Assembly: GCA_964468655.1 (NCBI GenBank)
Contig: CAYXUG010000021.1
Location: 1 to 30,604 of the forward strand
DNA from: CAYXUG01 sp964468655
GTDB taxonomy: Bacteria > Fidelibacterota > Marinisomatia > Marinisomatales > CAYXUG01
Reading direction: 5' to 3'
DNA: 30,604 nt
Positions 1-8,358 of the stretch are shown here, piece by piece (positions within the stretch are counted from its first letter, which is position 1; each line of letters starts with the position of its first letter). The position numbers were made by a program, and so were the translations under genes. The notes under the pieces were generated by a model. It was not told where the DNA came from and searched no databases. It worked only from the letters and a program-made list of their open reading frames with translations.

Positions 1-52
1 CCATGGCTTCTTTAACTCCCAAAACTGTAAACCATGTCTATGGTAAGACACT
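1..52 (+). repeat. Left copy of a terminal inverted repeat
   Basis: Bases 1-18 and 25-52 are identical to the reverse complement of 30584-30601 and 30550-30577. The 6 bases between them (19-24, ccaaaa) differ in the other copy (tgctat read on the - strand). The right arm contains overlapping small hairpins: ACCAT-GTCT-ATGGT, or alternatively GTCT-ATGGTA-AGAC. It is seen directly; its nature (recombination site, dispersed repeat, or assembly effect at the contig ends) is unknown. No gene is supported in 1-166. Confidence 0.85.
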
Positions 53-166
53 AATTCAAAGTTAAAGTTTAATTTTTACGACTTCGAAAAATATGGCGGT
101 TTATTGACTTGCATTGAGGTAAACAGGGCGGTAAATTTTTACCTATTTTCATACCCCTTCACATTT

Positions 167-625
167 ATGTATAGAGATTTTGGCACAGCATTTATGTTTG
201 TTCTCATCGGAATTGTTCTGGTGGCACTGCCCCTTTTTATTCAGAAAATTCTGGCTCCCAGCCGTAAAACTTTCGATAAACTGACCACCTACGAATGCGG
301 TGAAGATGCGGAAGGTCCCGCATGGATTCAGTTCAATATCCGTTTCTATATTATTGCTCTCATCTTCATCATCTTTGATGTGGAAGTGGTGTTGCTGTTC
401 CCATGGGCAGTTGTGTACAAAGAACTAGGTCTATTTGCATTTGTTGAAATGATGATTTTTGTAGGCATTCTTGTTGTGGGACTTGCCTATGTCTGGAAGA
501 AAGGTGACTTAGAGTGGGTCAAAATCAAGGTTCCCTACGGTAGAGGCCGCTACCGCAAACTCAATGTTGAAGAAAAGAAACCTGTCACACCGGAACCGGT
601 CTTAGAGGAAGTTCCGGTCGCATAA
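167..625 (+). CDS. nuoA: NADH-quinone oxidoreductase subunit A (cluster 1)
   Basis: This is the small membrane subunit of complex I, which sits beside NuoH/J/K at the quinone end of the membrane arm. It shows the family hallmarks: a first membrane helix, then TYECGE, then FNIRFYIIALIFIIFDVEVVLLFPWA, which is split here only for description, and a third helix. The frame is open from a TTG at 104, but the ATG at 167 gives the usual NuoA N-terminus (MYRDFGTAF), so I prefer it even though no clear Shine-Dalgarno precedes either start. The C-terminus carries an unusual Pro/Glu-rich tail of about 25 residues (VEEKKPVTPEPVLEEVPVA), absent from the second NuoA of this window. It is followed 17 bases later by nuoC, where nuoB would normally sit. 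Confidence 0.93.
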   Translation: MYRDFGTAFMFVLIGIVLVALPLFIQKILAPSRKTFDKLTTYECGEDAEGPAWIQFNIRFYIIALIFIIFDVEVVLLFPWAVVYKELGLFAFVEMMIFVGILVVGLAYVWKKGDLEWVKIKVPYGRGRYRKLNVEEKKPVTPEPVLEEVPVA

Positions 626-642
626 TCCTCAACTAAAGAAAA

Positions 643-1140
643 ATGACTTTCCCAGAAATCGTAGAATATATCAACGAAAATTTTAAACAGGACTTTGTCC
701 CGACAGGGGAGGATGCGCCTGTGGCACACATCCAGGTTTCTTCTGATGATTGGAAGGAACTGGCGCCTTTCCTAAAGAATGATGACAAACTCTTTTTCGA
801 TTCCATGATGTGCATTACGGGATTGGATGAGGGAGCGGAAGAGGAAAATCTGACTGCCATTTATAACCTCCATTCAATGAATAACCTCCACAAACTTGAA
901 GTGAGAATTTCAGTTCCGAAGTCAAATGCTGTGGTTCCATCTGTGGAACAAATCTGGCGTATCGCTGACTGGTTCGAGCGTGAAGTGTACGATATGGTTG
1001 GAGTTACATTTAAAGGTCACAGAGATTTGCGGAGAATTCTTCTTCCAGATGATTGGGAGGGATTTCCTTTGAGAAAAGATTATCAATTTCCTGAAACATA
1101 TCATGGCATTATAGTTGATAAAGTGAAAGAAGGATGGTAG
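643..1140 (+). CDS. nuoC: NADH-quinone oxidoreductase subunit C (cluster 1)
   Basis: This is a peripheral-arm subunit of complex I (30-kDa subunit family), 165 residues, the usual length for an unfused NuoC. The diagnostic C-terminal signature is clear: WRIADWFEREVYDMVGV, then FKGHRDLRRILLPDDWEGFPLRKDY. It starts at an ATG after a short gap from nuoA, and its end overlaps nuoD by 7 bases. It has low identity to the second NuoC (10739-11248), so the two clusters are diverged rather than recent duplicates. NuoC normally binds NuoB and NuoD; NuoB is missing from this cluster. Confidence 0.95.
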   Translation: MTFPEIVEYINENFKQDFVPTGEDAPVAHIQVSSDDWKELAPFLKNDDKLFFDSMMCITGLDEGAEEENLTAIYNLHSMNNLHKLEVRISVPKSNAVVPSVEQIWRIADWFEREVYDMVGVTFKGHRDLRRILLPDDWEGFPLRKDYQFPETYHGIIVDKVKEGW

Positions 1141-2279
1141 AAACACTTATCAGAGATCAGGGCGTTGTCCACGGCGAGGAGATGGTGCTGAATATTGGGC
1201 CTCAGCACCCAAGTACGCATGGGGTGCTAAGACTGAAAGTGCTTACCGACGGGGAAATCGTTACAAAGATTACTCCTTATATCGGCTACCTCCATCGCTG
1301 TTTTGAGAAACATTGTGAAAATATCACATATGATCAGGCAATTCCCTTCACCGACCGCTGCGACTACATTGCATCCATGAATAACAATTTTGGTTACGCC
1401 GTTGCTGTTGAAGAGCTGATGGACATTAAAGTTTCTGAAAAGGTTGAATATATCCGTGTGATTGTTGCTGAATTGAATCGAATTGCAAGTCATCTTCTTG
1501 CAGTAGGGACATTCGGATTGGATGTGGGCGCTTTTACACCTTTTCTCTATTGCTTTAGAGACCGTGAGAGAATTCTCGACATGTTTGAACTCCTGTGCGG
1601 CGCCCGATTGTTGTACAATTATATCTGGGTAGGAGGAGTTTCCCATGATTTTCCACCCGGGTACAAAGAAAAAATATCTGAGTTTATTAATTACTTCGTA
1701 CCGAAAATAAATGAATACAACGAGCTTCTCACATACAATAAAATTTTCATTGAACGGTCTGCCGATGTAGGCGTACTTCCCCCGGATGTTGCTATCAGTT
1801 ATGGTGTAACAGGTCCCAATTTAAGAGGATCGGGACTGAAATGGGATTTGCGGATAGACGACCCCTACAGCATTTATGATAAGTTTAATTTTGAAATCCC
1901 TATTGGTGTTGGCGCCATGGGAACTGTTGGCGACTGCTGGGACAGGTATTTCGTTAGAGTCCGGGAAATGGAAGAGAGCGCTAGAATTGTCCGGCAGGCA
2001 TTGGATCAAATGCCTGATCAAGGGGACGTTCATTCAGCGCTTCCCAAAAAAATCCGCCCGCCCAAAGGACATGTTTACAGCCGCACCGAAACACCCAGAG
2101 GGGATCTTGGTTATTTCATCATTAGCGATGGAAGTGCTATCCCATACAGAGTAAAAATGCGGTCACCGGCATTTACTGCTCTTAGCTGCATTGATGAAAT
2201 AGCGCAAGGGTGGATGATTTCCGATGTTATTGCAATTCTTGGTAGTCTCGATATTGTATTGGGAGAAATTGACAGATAA
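1134..2279 (+). CDS. nuoD: NADH-quinone oxidoreductase subunit D (cluster 1)
   Basis: This is the 49-kDa-type subunit that forms, with NuoB, the quinone-binding pocket of complex I; 381 residues. The pocket loop GPQHPSTHG with its histidine lies near residue 22, and the pocket tyrosine lies in ENITYDQAIPFTDRCDY. Downstream are the family blocks SHLLAVGTFGLDVGA, YGVTGPNLRGSG and the end motif AILGSLDIVLGEIDR. It carries extra cysteines around the quinone site (HRCFEKHCENI, DRC) that the second NuoD lacks. The ATG start overlaps nuoC, and the stop overlaps the nuoH ATG by one base, which indicates translational coupling. Confidence 0.96.
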   Translation: MVETLIRDQGVVHGEEMVLNIGPQHPSTHGVLRLKVLTDGEIVTKITPYIGYLHRCFEKHCENITYDQAIPFTDRCDYIASMNNNFGYAVAVEELMDIKVSEKVEYIRVIVAELNRIASHLLAVGTFGLDVGAFTPFLYCFRDRERILDMFELLCGARLLYNYIWVGGVSHDFPPGYKEKISEFINYFVPKINEYNELLTYNKIFIERSADVGVLPPDVAISYGVTGPNLRGSGLKWDLRIDDPYSIYDKFNFEIPIGVGAMGTVGDCWDRYFVRVREMEESARIVRQALDQMPDQGDVHSALPKKIRPPKGHVYSRTETPRGDLGYFIISDGSAIPYRVKMRSPAFTALSCIDEIAQGWMISDVIAILGSLDIVLGEIDR

Positions 2280-3364
2280 TGGTTGATCTGCTATTAGAAA
2301 AATTACCCGGTGTAGCTGCATTCAGCGGCATGTCGCCGTCTGCATTGTTTGTTATTGCAGTTATGCTGGTAGCAGCTCCTATTTTCGGTTTTATCGCTGT
2401 GAATGCTCTGGTGGCTGTTTATGCCGAACGTAAAGTTAGCGCGTTTATGCAGGATCGTCTGGGTCCTATGGGACAGGGGCCGGGACTTCATGCCGGGAAG
2501 TGGGGACTCCTCCAAACCGTTGCGGATGCAATCAAACTTCTCATCAAGGAAGATATCATACCGGCGTCCGCGGACAGGAAAGTTTTTATCCTTGCGCCAT
2601 ATATCCTTTTTGTGGGCGTATTTATTACATTTGTTGCCCTGCCGTTTAATCAGGTACTTGTAGCAGCAAACTTTAATGTGGGTGCTTTCTATATCGTTGC
2701 AATGAGTTCCATTGGTGTCATCGGGATCATTCTTGCCGGCTACAGTTCTAATAACAAGTGGTCCCTTTATGGTGCTATGAGATCTGCGGCGCAGATAATC
2801 AGTTACGAAATTCCTGTAGGACTTTCCTTGTTGACGGTGATTATGCTGGTAGGCAGTCTCAAGATGCAGGATATTATTATTGCTCAGGGAGGAACTATCT
2901 GGGGAATACTTCCCAACTGGTTCATATTTAATAATCCATTTACTTTTCTCGCTTTTTTTATTTTTTTTATCAGCGGAGTCGCTGAAGTAAACAGAACTCC
3001 ATTCGATTTACCGGAAGCGGAGTCTGAACTGGTGGCCGGTTTTCACACAGAATATTCCGGAATGAGATGGTCATTTTTCTTTCTTGCGGAATATGCAAAT
3101 ATGTTTGTGGTAGGCGCAATGAGCTCGATTCTCTTTCTTGGAGGTTGGCAAAGTCCAATCAACGGTTTTATGGACGGGACAGGGTGGGGATTGTTCTGGT
3201 TTATGAGTAAAACTGCTTTTCTGATTTTTGTCATGATGTGGTTCCGGTGGACATTCCCTCGGTTGAGGACCGATCAACTCATGAGAATGTGCTGGAAATA
3301 TTTTCTCCCTTTTGCATTTGTTAATATTGTCGGCGTGGGTCTTTGGGACCTGTTATTGAAATGA
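2279..3364 (+). CDS. nuoH: NADH-quinone oxidoreductase subunit H (cluster 1)
   Basis: This is the membrane subunit that links the hydrophilic and membrane arms and lines the quinone tunnel; 361 residues with about eight membrane helices. Family motifs seen are AERKVSAFMQDRLGPMG near residue 50, the SYEIPVGLSLL block, AEVNRTPFDLPEAESELVAGFHTEYSGM, and the final RWTFPRLRTDQLM. It starts one base inside the nuoD stop codon and ends 7 bases before nuoI. Confidence 0.96.
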   Translation: MVDLLLEKLPGVAAFSGMSPSALFVIAVMLVAAPIFGFIAVNALVAVYAERKVSAFMQDRLGPMGQGPGLHAGKWGLLQTVADAIKLLIKEDIIPASADRKVFILAPYILFVGVFITFVALPFNQVLVAANFNVGAFYIVAMSSIGVIGIILAGYSSNNKWSLYGAMRSAAQIISYEIPVGLSLLTVIMLVGSLKMQDIIIAQGGTIWGILPNWFIFNNPFTFLAFFIFFISGVAEVNRTPFDLPEAESELVAGFHTEYSGMRWSFFFLAEYANMFVVGAMSSILFLGGWQSPINGFMDGTGWGLFWFMSKTAFLIFVMMWFRWTFPRLRTDQLMRMCWKYFLPFAFVNIVGVGLWDLLLK

Positions 3365-3371
3365 GAAAAAA

Positions 3372-3947
3372 ATGGTAAGATATTTTTCATCCATCTGGCA
3401 GTCAATATCAACACTTTTTACCGGAATGAAGATCACGTTCAAGCATATGATGAATGCCCGGGAAGGGATTGTAACACTTCAGTATCCATTTGAACGGTGG
3501 CCCGTAACAGAGAGAAAAATCGGTTTTGAGCAGGAAAATTACAATGTTATCAGGTCACGGCTTACGGTGGATATGGATGATTGTATTGGCTGTCTGAAAT
3601 GTGAAAGAGCATGTCCGGTAGATTGCATTAAAATTGATACGGTTAAGGTGGAAAAAGGGGAAGATATTCCTGAAGCCAATCACACAGGAATAACATCAAA
3701 TGATACGCATAAGCGCTTACTGGTAACACGGTTTGATATTGATATGACGGAATGTTGCTATTGCAACCTTTGTACCTATCCTTGCCCCGAAGATTGTATT
3801 TTTATGACAGGAGGTCCCAACTCTGAAAAACGTTCCATTGATTATGAGTTTTCAGAATATAACAGAAGCGACATGATTTACCGGTTTGCCAAAGTCCCGG
3901 ATGACCAAATTGCCAAATATTCTGACCCAGTCGTGGATGCCAAATGA
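3372..3947 (+). CDS. nuoI: NADH-quinone oxidoreductase subunit I, 2x[4Fe-4S] (cluster 1)
   Basis: This ferredoxin-like subunit carries clusters N6a and N6b, which pass electrons toward N2 in NuoB; 191 residues. The first binding motif is C71-x2-C74-x2-C77-x3-C81P and the second is C128-x2-C131-x2-C134-x3-C138P, with C129 an extra adjacent cysteine. About 35 residues separate the motifs, including an acidic insertion (VEKGEDIPEANHTG) not seen in the second NuoI. The N-terminus has the usual amphipathic segment (ITFKHMM). The last bases overlap the nuoJ start (ATGA). Confidence 0.95.
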   Translation: MVRYFSSIWQSISTLFTGMKITFKHMMNAREGIVTLQYPFERWPVTERKIGFEQENYNVIRSRLTVDMDDCIGCLKCERACPVDCIKIDTVKVEKGEDIPEANHTGITSNDTHKRLLVTRFDIDMTECCYCNLCTYPCPEDCIFMTGGPNSEKRSIDYEFSEYNRSDMIYRFAKVPDDQIAKYSDPVVDAK

Positions 3948-4438
3948 CAGGTATTGAGCTTCTTTTCTGGTTAATTGTGGGACTGACAGTGGGCTCAGCA
4001 TTTGTTGTGGTGCAGTCCCAGAACCTGGTTTATTCAGCGATTGCACTGCTGTTTTCTTTTATGGGTGTAGCGGGATTATATGTGTTTTTAATGGCAGATT
4101 TTATCGCGGTAACACAAATTGTTATTTATGTGGGAGGAATATTGGTGCTCATTTTATTTGGTATCATGTTAACCAACAGAATTGCCGATGTACGAATTTC
4201 CCACACTTCCATGCAGCGGGGGATTGGGGCTGTTCTGGTTATATTGGTTTTTGCCGGACTGGCAAAAATGATCACTGCTTCTCCGTGGCACATTCAATAC
4301 GCGCCGGAGCCGGAAGAAACGGTTGCCGGTATTGGAAGACTACTGATGATCGATTATCTCCTGCCGTTTGAAGTGGCTTCTGTTCTGCTTCTTGCCGCGC
4401 TCATGGGCGCTGCTCTACTTTCGAGGAAAGAAGAATAG
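3944..4438 (+). CDS. nuoJ: NADH-quinone oxidoreductase subunit J (cluster 1)
   Basis: This membrane subunit takes part in coupling; 164 residues with five predicted helices. The NuoJ signature region VFLMADFIAVTQIVIYVGGILVL holds the conserved helix-3 segment with its pi-bulge area, followed by FGIMLTNR. The C-terminal helix (LLPFEVASVLLLAALMGAALL) is typical of the family. The start overlaps nuoI by 4 bases, and the stop TAG shares its G with the GTG start of nuoK. Confidence 0.93.
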   Translation: MTGIELLFWLIVGLTVGSAFVVVQSQNLVYSAIALLFSFMGVAGLYVFLMADFIAVTQIVIYVGGILVLILFGIMLTNRIADVRISHTSMQRGIGAVLVILVFAGLAKMITASPWHIQYAPEPEETVAGIGRLLMIDYLLPFEVASVLLLAALMGAALLSRKEE

Positions 4439-4743
4439 TGGACAGCTTGAATACATATGTGATTATTGGCGCTATTTTATTCAGTCTTGGATTGTACGGC
4501 ATAATGACCCGCCGAAATGGAGTAGCCGTTCTCATGGGAGTGGAACTTATCTTGAACGCTGCCAACGTCAATTTCATCGCATTTTCACGGTTTGGTGGTA
4601 TGAATCTTTCAGGACATATTTTTTCACTTTTTGTCATCATTCTGGCAGCTGCGGAGGCGGCTGTTGCGCTGGCAATTATTATCAATATTTACCACAATCT
4701 CGGTACTGTCAATGTGGATGAAGCCGACAGGTTGAAACAGTAG
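4438..4743 (+). CDS. nuoK: NADH-quinone oxidoreductase subunit K (cluster 1)
   Basis: This is a small three-helix membrane subunit (MnhC-like) carrying the two conserved glutamates of the coupling channel, seen here in GVELILNAANVN and AAAEAAVALAII. Its 101 residues match the family. It starts with GTG at 4438, overlapping the nuoJ stop by one base; AGGAAAG lies upstream as a plausible ribosome binding site. The last codon is one base away from the nuoL ATG. Confidence 0.95.
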   Translation: MDSLNTYVIIGAILFSLGLYGIMTRRNGVAVLMGVELILNAANVNFIAFSRFGGMNLSGHIFSLFVIILAAAEAAVALAIIINIYHNLGTVNVDEADRLKQ

Positions 4744-4744
4744 T

Positions 4745-6784
4745 ATGATTCAATACGGACTCATTATTCTCTTTTTGCCTTTAGCGGCATTCGTTGTCCA
4801 GATCTTTATCGGTAAACGGCTACCGAAGCAGGGCGACTGGGTTTCAGTTTCAGTAGTGGTAATAACACTATGCCTTGCCCTTGCCATGTTCGGAATGATG
4901 CTGTTTCTCCACAAAGCGGATTTCCATGTTGAAAAAACCTGGGAATGGTTTAATCTCGGACACATGTCCGTTAAACTTGGTGTATTGATTGATAATATTA
5001 CCATTATCATGCTGGTGGTGGTGGCACTCGTTTCCAGTCTGGTTCACATATATTCAATTGGGTATATGAAAGGGGACTCGCGGTATTCACGATATTTTGC
5101 TTATCTTTCACTTTTCACTTTTTCTATGAACGGGATTGTACTATCCAACAATTTGTTCAGCATTTACATGTTCTGGGAATTAGTGGGATTGAGTTCCTAT
5201 CTGCTAATCGGTTTCTGGTTTGAAAAGAATTCCGCTGCCGATGCCAGTAAAAAAGCGTTCCTCGTGAACAGGGTAGGCGATATCGGTATGTTTATAGGAA
5301 TCATGCTATTTTTTACAGCAACGGGGTCATTTCTGTTCTCCGATATGTTTAAAGGTGTTGCAGACGGTTTGCTGTCAGGGCAGATCCTTACAATTGCAGG
5401 AATTTGTTTATTTGCGGGAGCCGTTGGGAAATCTGCTCAATTTCCTTTACACATTTGGCTTCCCGATGCTATGGAAGGCCCCACACCCGTAAGCGCTTTA
5501 ATCCATGCTGCTACAATGGTGGCTGCCGGGGTCTATATGATTGTCCGGTTATTTCCAATCTTTACAGCAGATGCTTTGATAGTCATTGCGTACGCAGGTG
5601 GATTTACAGCCATTTTTGCAGCGATTATTGCTGTAACTCAGAACGACATAAAACGGGTATTAGCTTATTCAACTGTTAGTCAGTTGGGCTATATGGTGAT
5701 GGCAGTAGGCACAGGCGCCTATATCGCCGGATTTTTTCATCTTGTTACACACGCAGCGTTTAAAGCAGGACTCTTTTTGTGCAGCGGCTCGGTCATTCAC
5801 GGAATGCACCATGCTTACCACAAATTAAAAAATCATGAATCTGATCCCCAGGACATGAGAAATATGGGTGGCATGAAATCAAAAATGCCCATCACTTATG
5901 CAACAATGCTTATGTGTACCGTAGCTTTGTCTGGTGTGCCTTTCACTTCCGGATTTCTTTCGAAAGATGCTGTTTTGGCCGGTACACTCTCATTTGCATC
6001 GCACCATTCTGTGCATTTTCTTCTTCCCATTTTCGGATTTGGTGCTGCGCTTTTAACTGCATTTTACATGTTCCGCTTAATTTTTATGACCTTTCACGGT
6101 GAACCGGCTGATAAGAAAGTGCTGGAAAATATTCCTGAATCTCCGCCTGTCATGACGGTGCCTCTGATTACGCTCTCCGGACTGGCATTTTTCCTTTTTT
6201 ATACACTTCCGTACTTTAATCCGTTTTCTGATCATGGGTGGTTCACCGAGCTGATTCATCCTATGAATTCCAGCGTGCCGGGAGCCATATCAACTCACGA
6301 GATTGCAGAAGGAATCCATCATGCCCATCTTCCGGCAATGTTAATATCGCTTGCAGTGGCTGGAAGTGGAATTATGCTGGCAGTTGTCATTTATCTGCAG
6401 AAGAAATATTCTGCTGATGCGCTAGCAAAAAAACTGGTTGTGCCATACAAACTGTCCTTTAACAAATTTTATATTGATGAGATTTACGGAAAATATTTCA
6501 TCAATCCATCTCTCAAATTGTCGAAAGTCATCGGGTACTTTGACTGGGATTTGTATGATAAATATTTTATTAATAGTTTTGCGAAAATTACAGAATGGTT
6601 CTCACGGATTGTCGGTATTAAATGGGATTACGATGTGCTGGATCAAAAGATTGTGGACGGTGTTGGAGATAGTACACGATTCTTTGGAAGAGGACTCCGC
6701 CTGATACAAACTGGTAAGCTTCAAAATTACCTTGTTTTTGCGTTATTCGGCATTATTGTGATTTTTGTAATTCAAACAATGTAA
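4745..6784 (+). CDS. nuoL: NADH-quinone oxidoreductase subunit L, canonical (cluster 1)
   Basis: This is the distal antiporter-like, proton-pumping subunit; 679 residues, a full NuoL length. The core shows the helix-5 glutamate in YMFWELVGLSSYLLIGFW, the helix-7 lysine in GKSAQFPLHIWLPDAMEGP, and the broken-helix region with histidines (THAAFKAGLFL). The C-terminal 150 residues hold the lateral amphipathic helix region (FYIDEIYGKYFINPSLKLSK onward) and the last anchoring helix (LQNYLVFALFGIIVIFV). It is the only canonical NuoL in the window. The start is an ATG one base after nuoK. Confidence 0.96.
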   Translation: MIQYGLIILFLPLAAFVVQIFIGKRLPKQGDWVSVSVVVITLCLALAMFGMMLFLHKADFHVEKTWEWFNLGHMSVKLGVLIDNITIIMLVVVALVSSLVHIYSIGYMKGDSRYSRYFAYLSLFTFSMNGIVLSNNLFSIYMFWELVGLSSYLLIGFWFEKNSAADASKKAFLVNRVGDIGMFIGIMLFFTATGSFLFSDMFKGVADGLLSGQILTIAGICLFAGAVGKSAQFPLHIWLPDAMEGPTPVSALIHAATMVAAGVYMIVRLFPIFTADALIVIAYAGGFTAIFAAIIAVTQNDIKRVLAYSTVSQLGYMVMAVGTGAYIAGFFHLVTHAAFKAGLFLCSGSVIHGMHHAYHKLKNHESDPQDMRNMGGMKSKMPITYATMLMCTVALSGVPFTSGFLSKDAVLAGTLSFASHHSVHFLLPIFGFGAALLTAFYMFRLIFMTFHGEPADKKVLENIPESPPVMTVPLITLSGLAFFLFYTLPYFNPFSDHGWFTELIHPMNSSVPGAISTHEIAEGIHHAHLPAMLISLAVAGSGIMLAVVIYLQKKYSADALAKKLVVPYKLSFNKFYIDEIYGKYFINPSLKLSKVIGYFDWDLYDKYFINSFAKITEWFSRIVGIKWDYDVLDQKIVDGVGDSTRFFGRGLRLIQTGKLQNYLVFALFGIIVIFVIQTM

Positions 6785-6805
6785 AATAGGAGTGAAGGAA
6801 ATTTT

Positions 6806-8353
6806 ATGGACTTGAATATTTTAAGTTTGCTCATCTGGTCACCGGTTATTGGGATTGGAATCATTTTACTGATTCCCCGGGATAATGCAGCTTTGATTAA
6901 AATAACAGCAGCGGCATCTACCGGCATCCAATTGTGCTTTGCTATACTGTTGTGGACAAAATTTGATACAGGTTTTTCCGGTTTCCAATTTCAGGAAGAA
7001 TTAAGCTGGATTCCATCCTTTAATATTCACTATTTCCTTGGAGTAGATGGATTGAGTCTCCCCATGGTGTTCCTGACGGCACTGCTGTCATTCCTGTGTA
7101 TTTTTGTCAGTTGGAAGACTGAAAAAGCGGTGAAAGGATATTTTGCTTTATTTCTGCTGCTGGATGCAGGAATGATGGGTGTCTTTCTTTCCCTCGATTT
7201 CTTTTTATTCTACGTATTCTGGGAAGTGATGCTGCTGCCTATGTACTTTTTAATCGGCATTTGGGGAGGACCGAAAAAAGAATATGCCGCTATTAAGTTT
7301 TTCCTTTACACCCTTGCTGGGTCTGTACTAATGCTCATTGCCATTCTCGCTCTATATTTTACATGCGGAAAAACATTCAACATGGTGGAACTCATGGCTT
7401 TGGCTCCGTCTGCACTTGCCGGCGGTTTGTGGTGGGGAATTGAATCTATTAAAGTCATCTGGTTGCTGTTGTTTATTGCATTTGCCATTAAGGTCCCTAT
7501 TTTCCCGTTCCATACATGGCTTCCTCTGGCGCATGTTGAGGCACCTACTGCTGTCTCTGTCATTCTTGCCGGAGTTCTGCTTAAAATGGGAACGTACGGA
7601 ATACTCAGGATTAGTTATCCCATGATTCCTGATGGAACAATCTGGTTTGCTGGCGCTTTGGCTGTCCTTGCGTTGATTAATATTATTTGGGGTGCCATGT
7701 GTGCCTTGGCCCAAACAGACCTTAAAAAGATGGTTGCTTATTCGAGTATTAGTCACATGGGATATGTACTCCTTGGAATGGCTGCTGTGGTTGCCGCCGG
7801 CGCAAAGCACGGTGTCAATTTTACTGCTGCGGAAGCTGGGATGAATGGCGCCGTATTGCAGATGTTTAATCATGGTACCATCACTGCTATGCTGTTTATT
7901 CTGGTGGGTGTGATTTATGACAGAGCTCATCACAGAAATATTGACAATTTCGGAGGGCTCGGAGTGAAAATGCCGATCTACACCGGAATTGTGGCGCTGG
8001 CGTTCTTTGCAGGCCTGGGATTACCCGGACTTTCCGGATTCATCGGTGAAGCGCTGTGTTTTATTGGTGCGTTCCCAGTTTACAGGACAATTGTCATTAT
8101 ATCCGCACTGGGGATTCTGCTGAATGCTGCTTATTTCCTCTGGTCATTCCAAAGAATCTTTTTGGGAAAACTCAATGATAAATACGCAGACCTGCCGGAA
8201 ATAAACGGAAGGGAAATATTTACGCTGGTTCCGCTGGCAGTGCTTGTAATCTTACTTGGTGTATATCCTACACCTGTCCTGGATGTCATGAAGACTACCA
8301 TGGCAGGACTTATTGAAATTATTCAAAACAGTTCACTGCTGGCGCTGCATTAA
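6806..8353 (+). CDS. nuoM: NADH-quinone oxidoreductase subunit M (cluster 1)
   Basis: This is an antiporter-like proton-pumping subunit, 515 residues. The helix-5 glutamate is in FYVFWEVMLLPMYFLIGIWGG, the helix-7 lysine is in AFAIKVPIFPFHTWLPLAHVEAPTA, and the second-channel lysine and histidines are near LLKMGTYG and FNHGTITA. The start ATG at 6806 is preceded by AAGGAA with good spacing. It ends 5 bases before nuoN. It differs clearly from the second NuoM (21777) in sequence and codon choice. Confidence 0.95.
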   Translation: MDLNILSLLIWSPVIGIGIILLIPRDNAALIKITAAASTGIQLCFAILLWTKFDTGFSGFQFQEELSWIPSFNIHYFLGVDGLSLPMVFLTALLSFLCIFVSWKTEKAVKGYFALFLLLDAGMMGVFLSLDFFLFYVFWEVMLLPMYFLIGIWGGPKKEYAAIKFFLYTLAGSVLMLIAILALYFTCGKTFNMVELMALAPSALAGGLWWGIESIKVIWLLLFIAFAIKVPIFPFHTWLPLAHVEAPTAVSVILAGVLLKMGTYGILRISYPMIPDGTIWFAGALAVLALINIIWGAMCALAQTDLKKMVAYSSISHMGYVLLGMAAVVAAGAKHGVNFTAAEAGMNGAVLQMFNHGTITAMLFILVGVIYDRAHHRNIDNFGGLGVKMPIYTGIVALAFFAGLGLPGLSGFIGEALCFIGAFPVYRTIVIISALGILLNAAYFLWSFQRIFLGKLNDKYADLPEINGREIFTLVPLAVLVILLGVYPTPVLDVMKTTMAGLIEIIQNSSLLALH

Positions 8354-8358
8354 AATCA

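Noticed and set aside
3..65. Short open frame beginning MASLT in the left repeat, with a similar MASLT start on the - strand in the right repeat
   Set aside because: The DNA is identical at wobble positions too, and the frames differ completely after the repeat, so the similarity is at DNA level.
104..166. TTG start at 104 for nuoA1
   Set aside because: It adds 21 residues not typical of NuoA; the ATG at 167 gives the expected N-terminus. Without a Shine-Dalgarno at either site this is a preference, not proof.
7352..7933. 193-residue reading frame on the - strand inside nuoM1
   Set aside because: It is antisense to a highly conserved nuoM and has no membrane or domain features; a shadow frame.
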